This document shows positions 51,466 through 59,069 of a stretch of 64,000 bases of DNA, piece after piece. Numbering within the stretch: position 1 is the first letter of the stretch; the number at the start of each line of letters is the position of its first letter. Origin of the DNA: JANYLB01 sp963837715 (GTDB lineage: Bacteria; Actinomycetota; Acidimicrobiia; IMCC26256; JANYLB01); assembly GCA_963837715.1 (NCBI GenBank), contig CAWIOF010000002.1:744001-808000 (forward strand). Reading direction: 5' to 3'. Made by a program: the position numbers and the translations under genes. The notes under the pieces are model-generated. The model ran no database searches. It was not told where the DNA came from and saw only the letters and a list, made by a program, of their open reading frames with translations.

Positions 51466-52494
51466 ATGAGGGTCGGAGTGCTGACCGGTGGGGGAGACTG
51501 CCCGGGCCTGAACGCGGTCATCCGTGGGATCGTCCGCAAGGGTGAAGGGGTCTACGGGCACAGCGTGCTCGGCTTCCGCCACGGCTGGCGTGGGGTGATC
51601 GAAGACGAAGCGGTCGACCTCACCATCGCATCGACGCGCGGGATCCTGCCGCGCGGCGGCACCATCCTCGGTTCGTCGCGCACGAACCCCTACGGCACCG
51701 ACGACGGTGTGGCGCGGGTGCTCGACACGTTGGAGCGGGAACGGATCGACGCGCTGATCGCGATCGGCGGGGAAGACACGCTCGGCGTCGCGGCGAAGCT
51801 GGGGGCCGACGGTGCGAAGGTGGTGGGGGTCCCGAAGACGATCGACAACGATCTGTCGGCGACCGACTACACGTTCGGCTTCGACACCGCAGTGCAGATC
51901 GCGACCGATGCGATCGACCGGCTGCACACCACTGCCGAGAGTCACGACCGGGTGATGGTCGTCGAGGTGATGGGCCGGCACGCGGGGTGGATCGCCACCC
52001 ACTCGGGCCTGGCGGGCGGCGCCGACATCATTCTCATCCCCGAGCGGCCCTTCGACATCGACGAGGTCTGTGAGCGGATCCGGCACCGGCACAAGCGGGG
52101 CGCCAACTTCTCGATCGTCGTGGTGGCCGAAGGTGCGCAGCCGGTGGAGGGAACGCTCAGCCTCCAGACCGGTGGCACCGACGAGTTCGGTCACGTGCGC
52201 CTCGGGGGAGTGGCGAACCTGGTGACCGACGAGATCGAGCAGCGCACCGGCTTCGAGACGCGCGTCACCATCCTCGGTCACGTGCTCCGTGGGGGGACGC
52301 CCACCGCCTACGACCGGGTCCTCGCGACCCGCCTCGGAGTCGAGGCGATCGATGCCGCCCACGAGCACGACTTCCAGACGATGGTCGCGCTGCAGGGCGC
52401 CCAGATCGTGCGGGTGCCGATCGACGACGCGATCCGCGAGCTGAAGACCGTCGACCCGAAGCTCTACGAGGTCGCCAGCGTCTTCTTCGGATAG
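51466..52494 (+). CDS. pfkA: 6-phosphofructokinase with pyrophosphate-type active site
   Basis: This 342-residue phosphofructokinase opens MRVGVLTGGGDCPGLNAVIR. Position 104 is Asp (GGEDTLG) and position 124 is Lys (VPKTIDND), numbering as in E. coli. ATP-dependent enzymes have Gly at both sites; pyrophosphate-dependent ones have Asp and Lys. The phosphate donor is therefore probably pyrophosphate, which would make the reaction reversible. Other conserved parts are EVMGRHAGWIATHSGLAGGA near residue 165 and TILGHVLRGGTPTAYDR near residue 266. Confidence 0.92.
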   Translation: MRVGVLTGGGDCPGLNAVIRGIVRKGEGVYGHSVLGFRHGWRGVIEDEAVDLTIASTRGILPRGGTILGSSRTNPYGTDDGVARVLDTLERERIDALIAIGGEDTLGVAAKLGADGAKVVGVPKTIDNDLSATDYTFGFDTAVQIATDAIDRLHTTAESHDRVMVVEVMGRHAGWIATHSGLAGGADIILIPERPFDIDEVCERIRHRHKRGANFSIVVVAEGAQPVEGTLSLQTGGTDEFGHVRLGGVANLVTDEIEQRTGFETRVTILGHVLRGGTPTAYDRVLATRLGVEAIDAAHEHDFQTMVALQGAQIVRVPIDDAIRELKTVDPKLYEVASVFFG

Positions 52495-52505
52495 CAGTAG
52501 GCAGA

Positions 52506-52584
52506 GGAGAAGAAGCGGAGCCGGCGGACTCGGTCATGGGACAGGCGCGGGTGAGGGGTCGAGCCGGCGGAGCGGATTCGACCA
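52506..52584 (+). repeat. Intergenic two-module repeat, subtype 2
   Basis: Module A' (GGAGAAGAAGCGGAGCCGGC, 52506) and module B (GGTGAGGGGTCGAGCCGGCG and onward to ATTCGACCA, 52550-52584) fill the gap between pfkA and tesB. Confidence 0.75.
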
Positions 52585-52607
52585 GGGGAGTCGGTTACCT
52601 TCGTCGG

Positions 52608-53474
52608 ATGGGGACGGCGCTCGATGATCTCATTGCACTGCTCGACCTCGAGGCCCTCGAGGTCAACCTCTTCCGGGGGGTGAGCCCCGACGAGAAGATG
52701 CAGCGCGTGTTCGGTGGGCAGGTCGCGGGCCAGGCGCTCGTCGCGGCCGGCCGCACCGTCGAAGCCGAGCACTCGGTCCACTCTCTCCACGCGTACTTCC
52801 TGCGCCCCGGCGACCCGAGCGTGCCGATCGTCTACGAGGTCGACCGCATCCGCGACGGCAAGAGCTTCACGACCCGCCGAGTCGTGGCCATCCAGCACGG
52901 TCGGGCGATCTTCAACCTCCAGGCGTCGTTCCAGATCGTCGAAGACGGCCCCGAGCACCAGACGCCGATGCCCGACGTGGCCGCGCCGGAATCGCTGCCG
53001 ACGTACCGCGAGCGCCTCGAGCCGTTCCTCGACAAGTTCGGGCCCGAGGTGGTCGAGTGGCTCACCCGCGATCGTCCGATCGACACCCGGCCGACCGAGA
53101 TGCCGTCGTGGCTCGACCATGCCCCGCGTCCACCGAACCAGGACGTGTGGATCCGGACCAACGGCACGCTGCCCGACGATCCGCTCCTCCACGACTGCAT
53201 CGTCGCCTACGCGTCGGACCTCACGATCCTCGACACCGCGATGCTCCCGCACGGGGTCAACTGGCAGGACGGTCAGTTCATGGTCGCGAGCCTCGACCAC
53301 GCGATGTGGTTCCACCAGCCGTTCCGGGCCGACGAGTGGTTGCTGTACCACCAGGACAGCCCGATCGCCCACGGGGCCCGCGGTCTCGCCCAGGGTGAGA
53401 TCTTCCGCCAGGACGGTGTGCTCGCAGTGACCGTGATGCAGGAGGGCCTCATCCGCCCGATGCGGAACGGCTGA
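52608..53474 (+). CDS. tesB: Acyl-CoA thioesterase II (TesB)
   Basis: This double hot-dog thioesterase has 288 residues: MQRVFGGQVAGQALVAAGRT near residue 31, VHSLHAYFLRPGD near residue 57 and, in the C-terminal half, ASLDHAMWFHQPFRADEWLL with the catalytic Asp and a following YHQDSP. It cleaves medium/long acyl-CoA. The ATG at 52608 lies 24 bases after the repeat. Confidence 0.92.
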   Translation: MGTALDDLIALLDLEALEVNLFRGVSPDEKMQRVFGGQVAGQALVAAGRTVEAEHSVHSLHAYFLRPGDPSVPIVYEVDRIRDGKSFTTRRVVAIQHGRAIFNLQASFQIVEDGPEHQTPMPDVAAPESLPTYRERLEPFLDKFGPEVVEWLTRDRPIDTRPTEMPSWLDHAPRPPNQDVWIRTNGTLPDDPLLHDCIVAYASDLTILDTAMLPHGVNWQDGQFMVASLDHAMWFHQPFRADEWLLYHQDSPIAHGARGLAQGEIFRQDGVLAVTVMQEGLIRPMRNG

Positions 53475-53475
53475 C

Positions 53476-54195
53476 GTGGCCGGCGTCGACGCCTCCGTTC
53501 CGGCTCGTGCGCTCGCGGTGTACGCGCATCCCGACGACCCCGAGATCTCCGCGGGCGGCACGCTCGCCCGCTGGGCCGAGGCCGGCAGCGAGGTGTGGGT
53601 CCTCGTCACCACCCGCGGCGACAAGGGATCCTCGGATCCCGCGACCGATCCCGACGAGCTCGCGGAGCGCCGCCGGGCCGAGACCGCCGCCGCGGCCGCG
53701 GCACTCGGGCTCGCCGGCCACCTCCACCTCGACTACTCCGACGGCGAGCTTCCCGACGACCAGGACCTCCGGGCCGCGATCGTCCGGACGGTGCGGGAGC
53801 TGAAGCCCGAAGCGGTGCTGTGCCCCGACCCGACCTCGGTGTTCTTCGGCGACAACTACTTCAACCACCGCGACCACCGCGTCACCGGCTGGGCGACCCT
53901 CGACGCGATCGCGCCGGCATCGGGGAACCCGCACTACTTCGCCGACCAACTCGGCGACGGGTTGGTGGTCCACGAGGTGTCGACCGCCTACCTCTCGGGC
54001 ACCCTCGAGCCGAACTGTTGGATCGACATCTCCGATGTGCTCGACCGCAAGGTCGACGCGTTGCTGTGCCACGAGAGTCAGCTGGTCGAGACCGGACCGT
54101 GGTTCCGCACGTGGTTGCGCGGGCAGGCCGAGGAGGCCGGCCGCGCCGCTGGCGTCGACCTCGCGGAATCCTTCCGCAAGCTCACGTTCGAGTAG
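53476..54195 (+). CDS. PIG-L/LmbE-type deacetylase
   Basis: This 239-residue zinc-dependent N-acetylglucosaminyl deacetylase-like protein has the metal motif AHPDDPE near residue 16 and the later His region NYFNHRDHRVTGWATLDAI near residue 133. Members act on mycothiol precursors, GlcNAc-PI or other glycans; the length and motif fit the mycothiol MshB/Mca branch only loosely. It starts with GTG, two bases after the tesB stop. Confidence 0.82.
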   Translation: MAGVDASVPARALAVYAHPDDPEISAGGTLARWAEAGSEVWVLVTTRGDKGSSDPATDPDELAERRRAETAAAAAALGLAGHLHLDYSDGELPDDQDLRAAIVRTVRELKPEAVLCPDPTSVFFGDNYFNHRDHRVTGWATLDAIAPASGNPHYFADQLGDGLVVHEVSTAYLSGTLEPNCWIDISDVLDRKVDALLCHESQLVETGPWFRTWLRGQAEEAGRAAGVDLAESFRKLTFE

Positions 54196-54456
54196 TCAGG
54201 GCTCGTCGTGGGGGATGCGCCAGAGGGCGCGGGCCCGCAGTACGAGGATCGCGACGACTGCGCCGCCGATGGTGCCGACGAGGGCGCCGACCACAGCCGC
54301 GAATGCCGCGTTCGTCGGACATTCCCCCCGGCAGTCGACGTCGACGATGCCGTAGGCGGCCAACGCGCCGAGGAGACCGGCCGCCACCACGCCCACGAAC
54401 GCGAGCACGAGCATGCCGCGGGTCGGGAGTCCGGGCGGCGGGTCGGCGTCTTCCAC
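54196..54456 (-). CDS. Small membrane protein
   Basis: This protein of about 86 residues has two hydrophobic segments (near residues 14-38 and 47-70) joined by a loop with two cysteines (DVDCRGECPTN), which would be outside the cell if the N-terminus is cytoplasmic. I do not know the family. I chose the GTG at 54456, as longer starts would overlap the promoter of the divergent mannosyltransferase. Confidence 0.6.
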   Translation of the reverse strand: MEDADPPPGLPTRGMLVLAFVGVVAAGLLGALAAYGIVDVDCRGECPTNAAFAAVVGALVGTIGGAVVAILVLRARALWRIPHDEP

Positions 54457-54500
54457 AGCGTCGATCGTAGGAGAAGGGCGCGACGGTAAGCTCCGCGCCG

Positions 54501-55223
54501 ATGCGGACATTCGTCGTGCTGCCGACCTACAACGAGTCGGAGAACGTCGAGGTGGTCCTGCGGCGGGTCCGGACCGCGGTCCCCGAGGCCGACATCCTCG
54601 TGGTCGACGACAACAGCCCCGACGGGACGGCCGAGCTGGCCGAGAAGGTCGGGGTCGAGCTCGGCGGCATCGAGGTGCTGCGCCGCGCCGCGAAGTCGGG
54701 GCTCGGCTCGGCCTACCGCGCCGGCTTCGGCCTCGGACTCGAGCGCGACTACGACGCCTTCGTCGAGATGGACGCTGATCTCTCCCACGATCCCGACGCC
54801 CTTCCCTCCCTCCTCGCGGCGTCGGAGCGGGGTGCGGACCTCGTCATCGGCTCGCGCTACGTCGCCGGCGGCTCGATCCCGCACTGGCCCTGGTACCGAC
54901 TCGTGATCTCGAAGGGGGGCAACCTCTACGCCCGGTCGCTCCTCGGTCTGCGGGTCCGCGATGCGACCGCGGGGTTCCGCGTCTACTCACGGGAGGCGTT
55001 GACGAGCTTCCCGCTCGACGACGTGCGCGCCGAGGGGTACGGATTCCAGGTGGAGATGGCGTACCGCGTCCAACGCGCCGGTGGCGAGATCGTCGAGTTG
55101 CCGATCGAGTTCCGTGATCGGGAGCAGGGCACGTCGAAGATGTCGGGCCGGATCGTCGTCGAGGCCTTCGCATTGGTCGCGTGGTGGGCCGTACGCGACC
55201 GGATCCTCCACCGAGGCCCGTGA
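54501..55223 (+). CDS. ppm1: Polyprenol-phosphate mannosyltransferase (Ppm1/DPM1 type)
   Basis: This 240-residue GT2 enzyme opens VVLPTYNESENVEVVLRRV with the nucleotide-sugar fold. The metal-binding region is VVDDNSPDGT near residue 34 and DADLSHDPDALP near residue 93, followed by GSRYVAGGSIPHWPWYRLVI near residue 117. It moves mannose from GDP-mannose to polyprenyl phosphate, the donor used by GT-C enzymes such as those at 12137 and 36959. No membrane segments follow the catalytic part. Confidence 0.9.
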   Translation: MRTFVVLPTYNESENVEVVLRRVRTAVPEADILVVDDNSPDGTAELAEKVGVELGGIEVLRRAAKSGLGSAYRAGFGLGLERDYDAFVEMDADLSHDPDALPSLLAASERGADLVIGSRYVAGGSIPHWPWYRLVISKGGNLYARSLLGLRVRDATAGFRVYSREALTSFPLDDVRAEGYGFQVEMAYRVQRAGGEIVELPIEFRDREQGTSKMSGRIVVEAFALVAWWAVRDRILHRGP

Positions 55224-55738
55224 TGGTCGAGCGCGTGCGCGAGTGGGTCGTGGCCTCGGCGCTCGTCGAGCGGGAGGGTGAGTTCCTGCTCGTCCTGAAC
55301 CGTCGGCGCGGCGGCAGCACCGACTGGAGCACGCCCGGGGGCGTGATCGACGCCACCGACGCCTCCGTGCTCGACGGCCTGACGCGCGAGGTCGAGGAGG
55401 AGACCGGCCTGCGGGTCTCGCAGTGGGAGGGTCCGCTCTACGAGGTCCACGCCGAGGCGGTCGACCTCGGGTGGCGGATGCGTTGCGAGGTCCACCGGGC
55501 GGTCGCGTTCGAGGGCGAGCTCACGGTCGAGGATCCCGACGGGATCGTGATCGAAGCCGCGTTCCTCCCGGTCGACGTGTGCGCCGACCGACTCGCGGCG
55601 TGCCTCCAATGGGTCAGGGAACCGCTCGTCGACTGGATGCAGGGTCGCTGGGGCCCGACCGACAGCCGGGGCTACCGGTACGCGGTGCGCGGGTCGAGTC
55701 TCGACGACTTCGAGGTCCTCCACGTGACGGTCGAGTAG
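55223..55738 (+). CDS. Nudix hydrolase
   Basis: This 171-residue Nudix-fold protein has the second half of the Nudix box as REVEEETGL near residue 66, but the first half (GGVIDATDASVLDG) has an extra residue and lacks the usual first Glu, so the box is not standard. It probably cleaves a nucleoside diphosphate linked to another group. The ATG overlaps the previous stop (TGATG). Confidence 0.82.
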   Translation: MVERVREWVVASALVEREGEFLLVLNRRRGGSTDWSTPGGVIDATDASVLDGLTREVEEETGLRVSQWEGPLYEVHAEAVDLGWRMRCEVHRAVAFEGELTVEDPDGIVIEAAFLPVDVCADRLAACLQWVREPLVDWMQGRWGPTDSRGYRYAVRGSSLDDFEVLHVTVE

Positions 55739-55749
55739 GAGGAGCAGGA

Positions 55750-57015
55750 GTGGCGGCCCGGACCGACGCGTCGATCCTGCACCTCGACCTCGATGCCTTC
55801 TACGCGTCGGTCGAACAGCTCGCGGATCCCGACCTGCGGGGTCGGCCCGTGATCGTGGGCGGCCTCGGCAACCGCGGGGTCGTCGCCGCTGCGAGCTACG
55901 AAGCACGCGTCTACGGCGTGCACTCCGCGATGCCCATGGCGCGGGCGCGGCGGGCGTGTCCCCACGCGGCGTTCGTCGCACCGCGCTTCGACGCCTACTC
56001 GGCCGCGAGCGCGCAGGTGATGGCGATCCTGCGGTCGTACACGCCGCTGGTGGAGCCGATCGCGTTCGACGAAGCCTTCCTCGACGTGGCGGGTGTCCGC
56101 CGGGCCCACGGTCCCGGCCCCGAGGCCGGGGCAACCATCCGCGCCCACGTTCGGGAGGCGACCGGACTGGTGGCGTCGGTGGGCGCGGCGACCACCAAGC
56201 TCCTCGCCAAGTTGGCGAGCGACCTGGCCAAGCCCGACGGCCTTCTCGTGGTCGAACCCGGAACCGAGCTCGCGTTCCTGCATCCGTTGCCGGTCGAGCG
56301 GCTCTGGGGCGTGGGTCCCGCGACCCGCGCCCGGCTCGAGGGCCTCGGGGTCCACACGGTCGGCGAGCTGGCGGCCATCCCCGAGCCCGCGCTCGTCGCG
56401 GCCCTCGGCGACGCCCACGGTCGCCATCTCCATGCGCTCGCCCACAACGACGACGCCCGGCCCGTGGAGACCGAGCGGGCGGTGAAGTCGATCGGGCACG
56501 AAGAGACGTTCGCCCACGACCTCACCGACCGCGGCGACCTGGCGCGCGAGGTCGTGCGGATGAGCGAACGCGTCGCCATGCGTCTGCGCACCTCCGGCAA
56601 GGCCACCCGCACCGTCCAGCTGAAGGTGCGGTTCGGCGACTTCCGCACGATCACCCGGTCGCACACACTCCCGGAACCGACCGACCTGGCCCGAGACATC
56701 CAGACCGAGGCCCGAACGCTGCTCGACGACGTCGACTGTGCGCCGGGCGTCCGGCTCCTCGGCGTCTCGGCCCAGCAGCTGGTCGACGGCACCGCCGTCC
56801 AGACCACCCTCCCGTTCGGGACCGGTGCCGGGCCGACGCCCGGTGGCAGCACCGGCGCGGGCCCGAACCGACGCGCGCTCGAGGAGGCGGTCGACGGGGT
56901 CCGGGAACGGTTCGGCGACGACGCCCTCGGACCCGCGACGCTGCTCGACGGCAGTGGGATGCGCATCGGCCGGCGCGGCACACCATGGGGACCCGACGCC
57001 GGAGGCGACGGCTGA
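55750..57015 (+). CDS. dinB: DNA polymerase IV (Y-family)
   Basis: This translesion polymerase has 421 residues: ILHLDLDAFYASVEQLADPD near residue 8 with the first metal Asp, the second site PIAFDEAFLDVAGV near residue 105 (AFDEAF in place of the common SIDEAF) and GVGPATRARLEGLGVHTVGE near residue 190 for helix-hairpin-helix DNA binding. A little-finger domain follows. It bypasses damaged bases. The GTG at 55750 follows GGAGCAGGA. Confidence 0.92.
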   Translation: MAARTDASILHLDLDAFYASVEQLADPDLRGRPVIVGGLGNRGVVAAASYEARVYGVHSAMPMARARRACPHAAFVAPRFDAYSAASAQVMAILRSYTPLVEPIAFDEAFLDVAGVRRAHGPGPEAGATIRAHVREATGLVASVGAATTKLLAKLASDLAKPDGLLVVEPGTELAFLHPLPVERLWGVGPATRARLEGLGVHTVGELAAIPEPALVAALGDAHGRHLHALAHNDDARPVETERAVKSIGHEETFAHDLTDRGDLAREVVRMSERVAMRLRTSGKATRTVQLKVRFGDFRTITRSHTLPEPTDLARDIQTEARTLLDDVDCAPGVRLLGVSAQQLVDGTAVQTTLPFGTGAGPTPGGSTGAGPNRRALEEAVDGVRERFGDDALGPATLLDGSGMRIGRRGTPWGPDAGGDG

Positions 57016-58085
57016 TGCGGATCGCGCTCATCGGATGTGGCCACATCGGAACCGTCCACTCGTTCGCGCTCAAGCAGCTGCTCGACGTCGGCGAGATCGA
57101 GGCACGGGTCGTCACGACCTACGACCCCGACACGAGTCGGGCCGAGCAGATGGCGGTGCCGCACGGAGCCACCGCGGTCGCCGGCATCGAGGACGCGTGC
57201 GACGGAGCCGACGTCGCGTGGATCTGCACCTGGACCGCGGCACACCTTCCCGCGGTCGAGGCGGCAGTCGCGCGGGGAATGCCGGTGTTCTGTGAGAAAC
57301 CGCTCGCGCCGACGCTCGACGACTGCGAGGCGGTCGCCGGGTTGCTCCGGACGGTCCCGAATCAGGTCGGCCTGGTGCTGCGGCACGCACCGGTGTTCGC
57401 GGCGGCGGCCGAGATCGTGGCGAGCGGTCGCTACGGCCGACCGATGGCGGTGACGCTGCGCGACGACCAGTACTTCCCGAACCAGGGCATGTACGGCTCG
57501 ACGTGGCGGTCCGACGTGACCAAGGCGGGTGGTGGCGCGCTGATCGAGCACTCGGTGCACGACGTCGACGTCATCCGCTGGATCCTCGGTGACCCGGAGC
57601 AGGTCACGGCACGCACAGCGTCGCACTGCTCCCATCCCGGGATCGAAGACGCGGTGAATGCGGGGTTCGCTTACGCCGACGGGACCGTCGCGACCCTCGT
57701 GTCGGTCTGGCACCAGGTGATGACCCGGCCCTCGACCCGTCGGCTCGAGGTCCTCCTCGAAGACGCGTTCTGCTGGACCGAGGACGACTACCTCGGCCCG
57801 CTGCACGTCGAGACCTCCAACGGGTCGGAGGTCATCGAGGGGGAGCCGCCCGGGTACGCCTCCCGCTTCCGGCTCCCCGACGTGCTCGCGAAGTCGCTCG
57901 CGGCCTACGCCGAGCCGGCCCGGGCCTTCCTGGTGGCGCTGGCCGCCGAGGGTGCCGATGCCCGGGGCCATCCCGACGTCGAGGTCGCGCTGGCGGCGCA
58001 CCGCCTGGTCGATGCGGCCTACCGTTCGGCCGCCGGGGGAGGGGCGCCGATCGCGCTCCAGCCGGGCGGTTCGGGCGCCGATTGA
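57015..58085 (+). CDS. Gfo/Idh/MocA-family oxidoreductase
   Basis: This 356-residue NAD(P)-dependent oxidoreductase has the Rossmann loop ALIGCGHIGTVHS near residue 4, the family EKP motif in VFCEKPLAPTLDD near residue 93 and the C-terminal catalytic HD in EHSVHDVDVIRWILG near residue 178. It acts on sugars, inositol or related polyols; the substrate is unknown. Its ATG overlaps the dinB stop. Confidence 0.88.
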   Translation: MRIALIGCGHIGTVHSFALKQLLDVGEIEARVVTTYDPDTSRAEQMAVPHGATAVAGIEDACDGADVAWICTWTAAHLPAVEAAVARGMPVFCEKPLAPTLDDCEAVAGLLRTVPNQVGLVLRHAPVFAAAAEIVASGRYGRPMAVTLRDDQYFPNQGMYGSTWRSDVTKAGGGALIEHSVHDVDVIRWILGDPEQVTARTASHCSHPGIEDAVNAGFAYADGTVATLVSVWHQVMTRPSTRRLEVLLEDAFCWTEDDYLGPLHVETSNGSEVIEGEPPGYASRFRLPDVLAKSLAAYAEPARAFLVALAAEGADARGHPDVEVALAAHRLVDAAYRSAAGGGAPIALQPGGSGAD

Positions 58086-58240
58086 CCCTCCAGGGCGCCG
58101 ACGAGGCGCCGGAAACGGTGGGCCGCGTTGAGCGGTCCCCGGCGGTGCGCGAGAATGACGACGTTGGGCGGAGCACTCGCTGCGCCGGTCCCGGTTCCGG
58201 GTCGGCAGGTGGGGCACGAAGGCAGAGGCGACCGAGGTTC

Positions 58241-58615
58241 ATGCCCCTATCCGAGGAAGAGCAACGCATCCTGAGTGAGATCGAGGCGAACCTCACCGCC
58301 ACCGATCCCGCGCTGGTGCAGCAGGTCTCCGAGACCACCCTGTACCGGCACGCGGCCCGGATGATCCGGTGGGCGGCCGTCGGGTTCGTGGCCGGCCTCG
58401 TGCTCCTCGTGCTCACGCTCAGCACGACCTGGCTCGCCATCGTCGGGTTCCTCATCATGCTCGGCTGCTCACTCGTGATCGAGCGCAACGCCCGCAAGCT
58501 CGGTCGGGCCGGCATGCAGAACCTCACGAGTTCCGTGCGCGGCGGAGCCCTCACCCGGTTCTTCGGCGACGGCGCGAGCTGGCGCGACAAGTTCCGTCGC
58601 GACGACAACCCCTGA
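58241..58615 (+). CDS. DUF3040 small membrane protein
   Basis: This 124-residue actinobacterial protein has the usual DUF3040 start MPLSEEEQRILSEIEANLTA, two hydrophobic segments (near residues 43-62 and 65-80) and a basic C-terminus. Function is unknown. The neighbouring genes fit the conserved actinobacterial context near the dinB and the DUF58/transglutaminase region. Confidence 0.85.
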   Translation: MPLSEEEQRILSEIEANLTATDPALVQQVSETTLYRHAARMIRWAAVGFVAGLVLLVLTLSTTWLAIVGFLIMLGCSLVIERNARKLGRAGMQNLTSSVRGGALTRFFGDGASWRDKFRRDDNP

Positions 58616-58622
58616 TCGCGCC

Positions 58623-59057
58623 TTGGAGCTCACGGCACCCCAGGCGGCGCGGGTCACGAACTGCTCCCGCTCCCAACTCGACGCGTGGAATCGTGCCGGT
58701 CTGATCCGTCCCGCGGCGGGCGCCGACGGCCCCCGCTACGGCTTCCGGGATCTGCTCGCGATCCGGGTCGTCGCCGCGCTGCTCGACGCCGGGCTCTCGC
58801 TGGCGCGGGTCCGACGGGCGGTCCAGCACCTCGTCGAGTCCGGTGAGGAGCTCTCGGGTCTCCGGCTGCTCACCGACGGCGAGCGGGTGTGGGCCTGTCG
58901 GAGCGACGGCGAGATCCTCGATGTGCTCCGGGGTGGTCAGCTCGTGTTGTTCGTCGACGTCGACCACTTCGCGGTCGACGTGCGGGCCCGGGTGCTCGCG
59001 TTCGACACCGACCGTCGCGAGTTCCTCGCCGCGGTGGGTGCCACCGCGGCACGGTAG
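58623..59057 (+). CDS. MerR-like helix-turn-helix protein
   Basis: This 144-residue protein has a MerR-like DNA-binding region (VTNCSRSQLDAWNRAGLIRP, near residue 11) followed by a helical and beta-rich C-terminal part (VWACRSDGEILDVLRGGQLV). The start is a TTG at 58623, seven bases after the DUF3040 stop. It is likely an actinobacterial regulator of the sort found near dinB, but its targets are unknown. Confidence 0.72.
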   Translation: MELTAPQAARVTNCSRSQLDAWNRAGLIRPAAGADGPRYGFRDLLAIRVVAALLDAGLSLARVRRAVQHLVESGEELSGLRLLTDGERVWACRSDGEILDVLRGGQLVLFVDVDHFAVDVRARVLAFDTDRREFLAAVGATAAR

Positions 59058-59069
59058 CGCCGAGGACAC

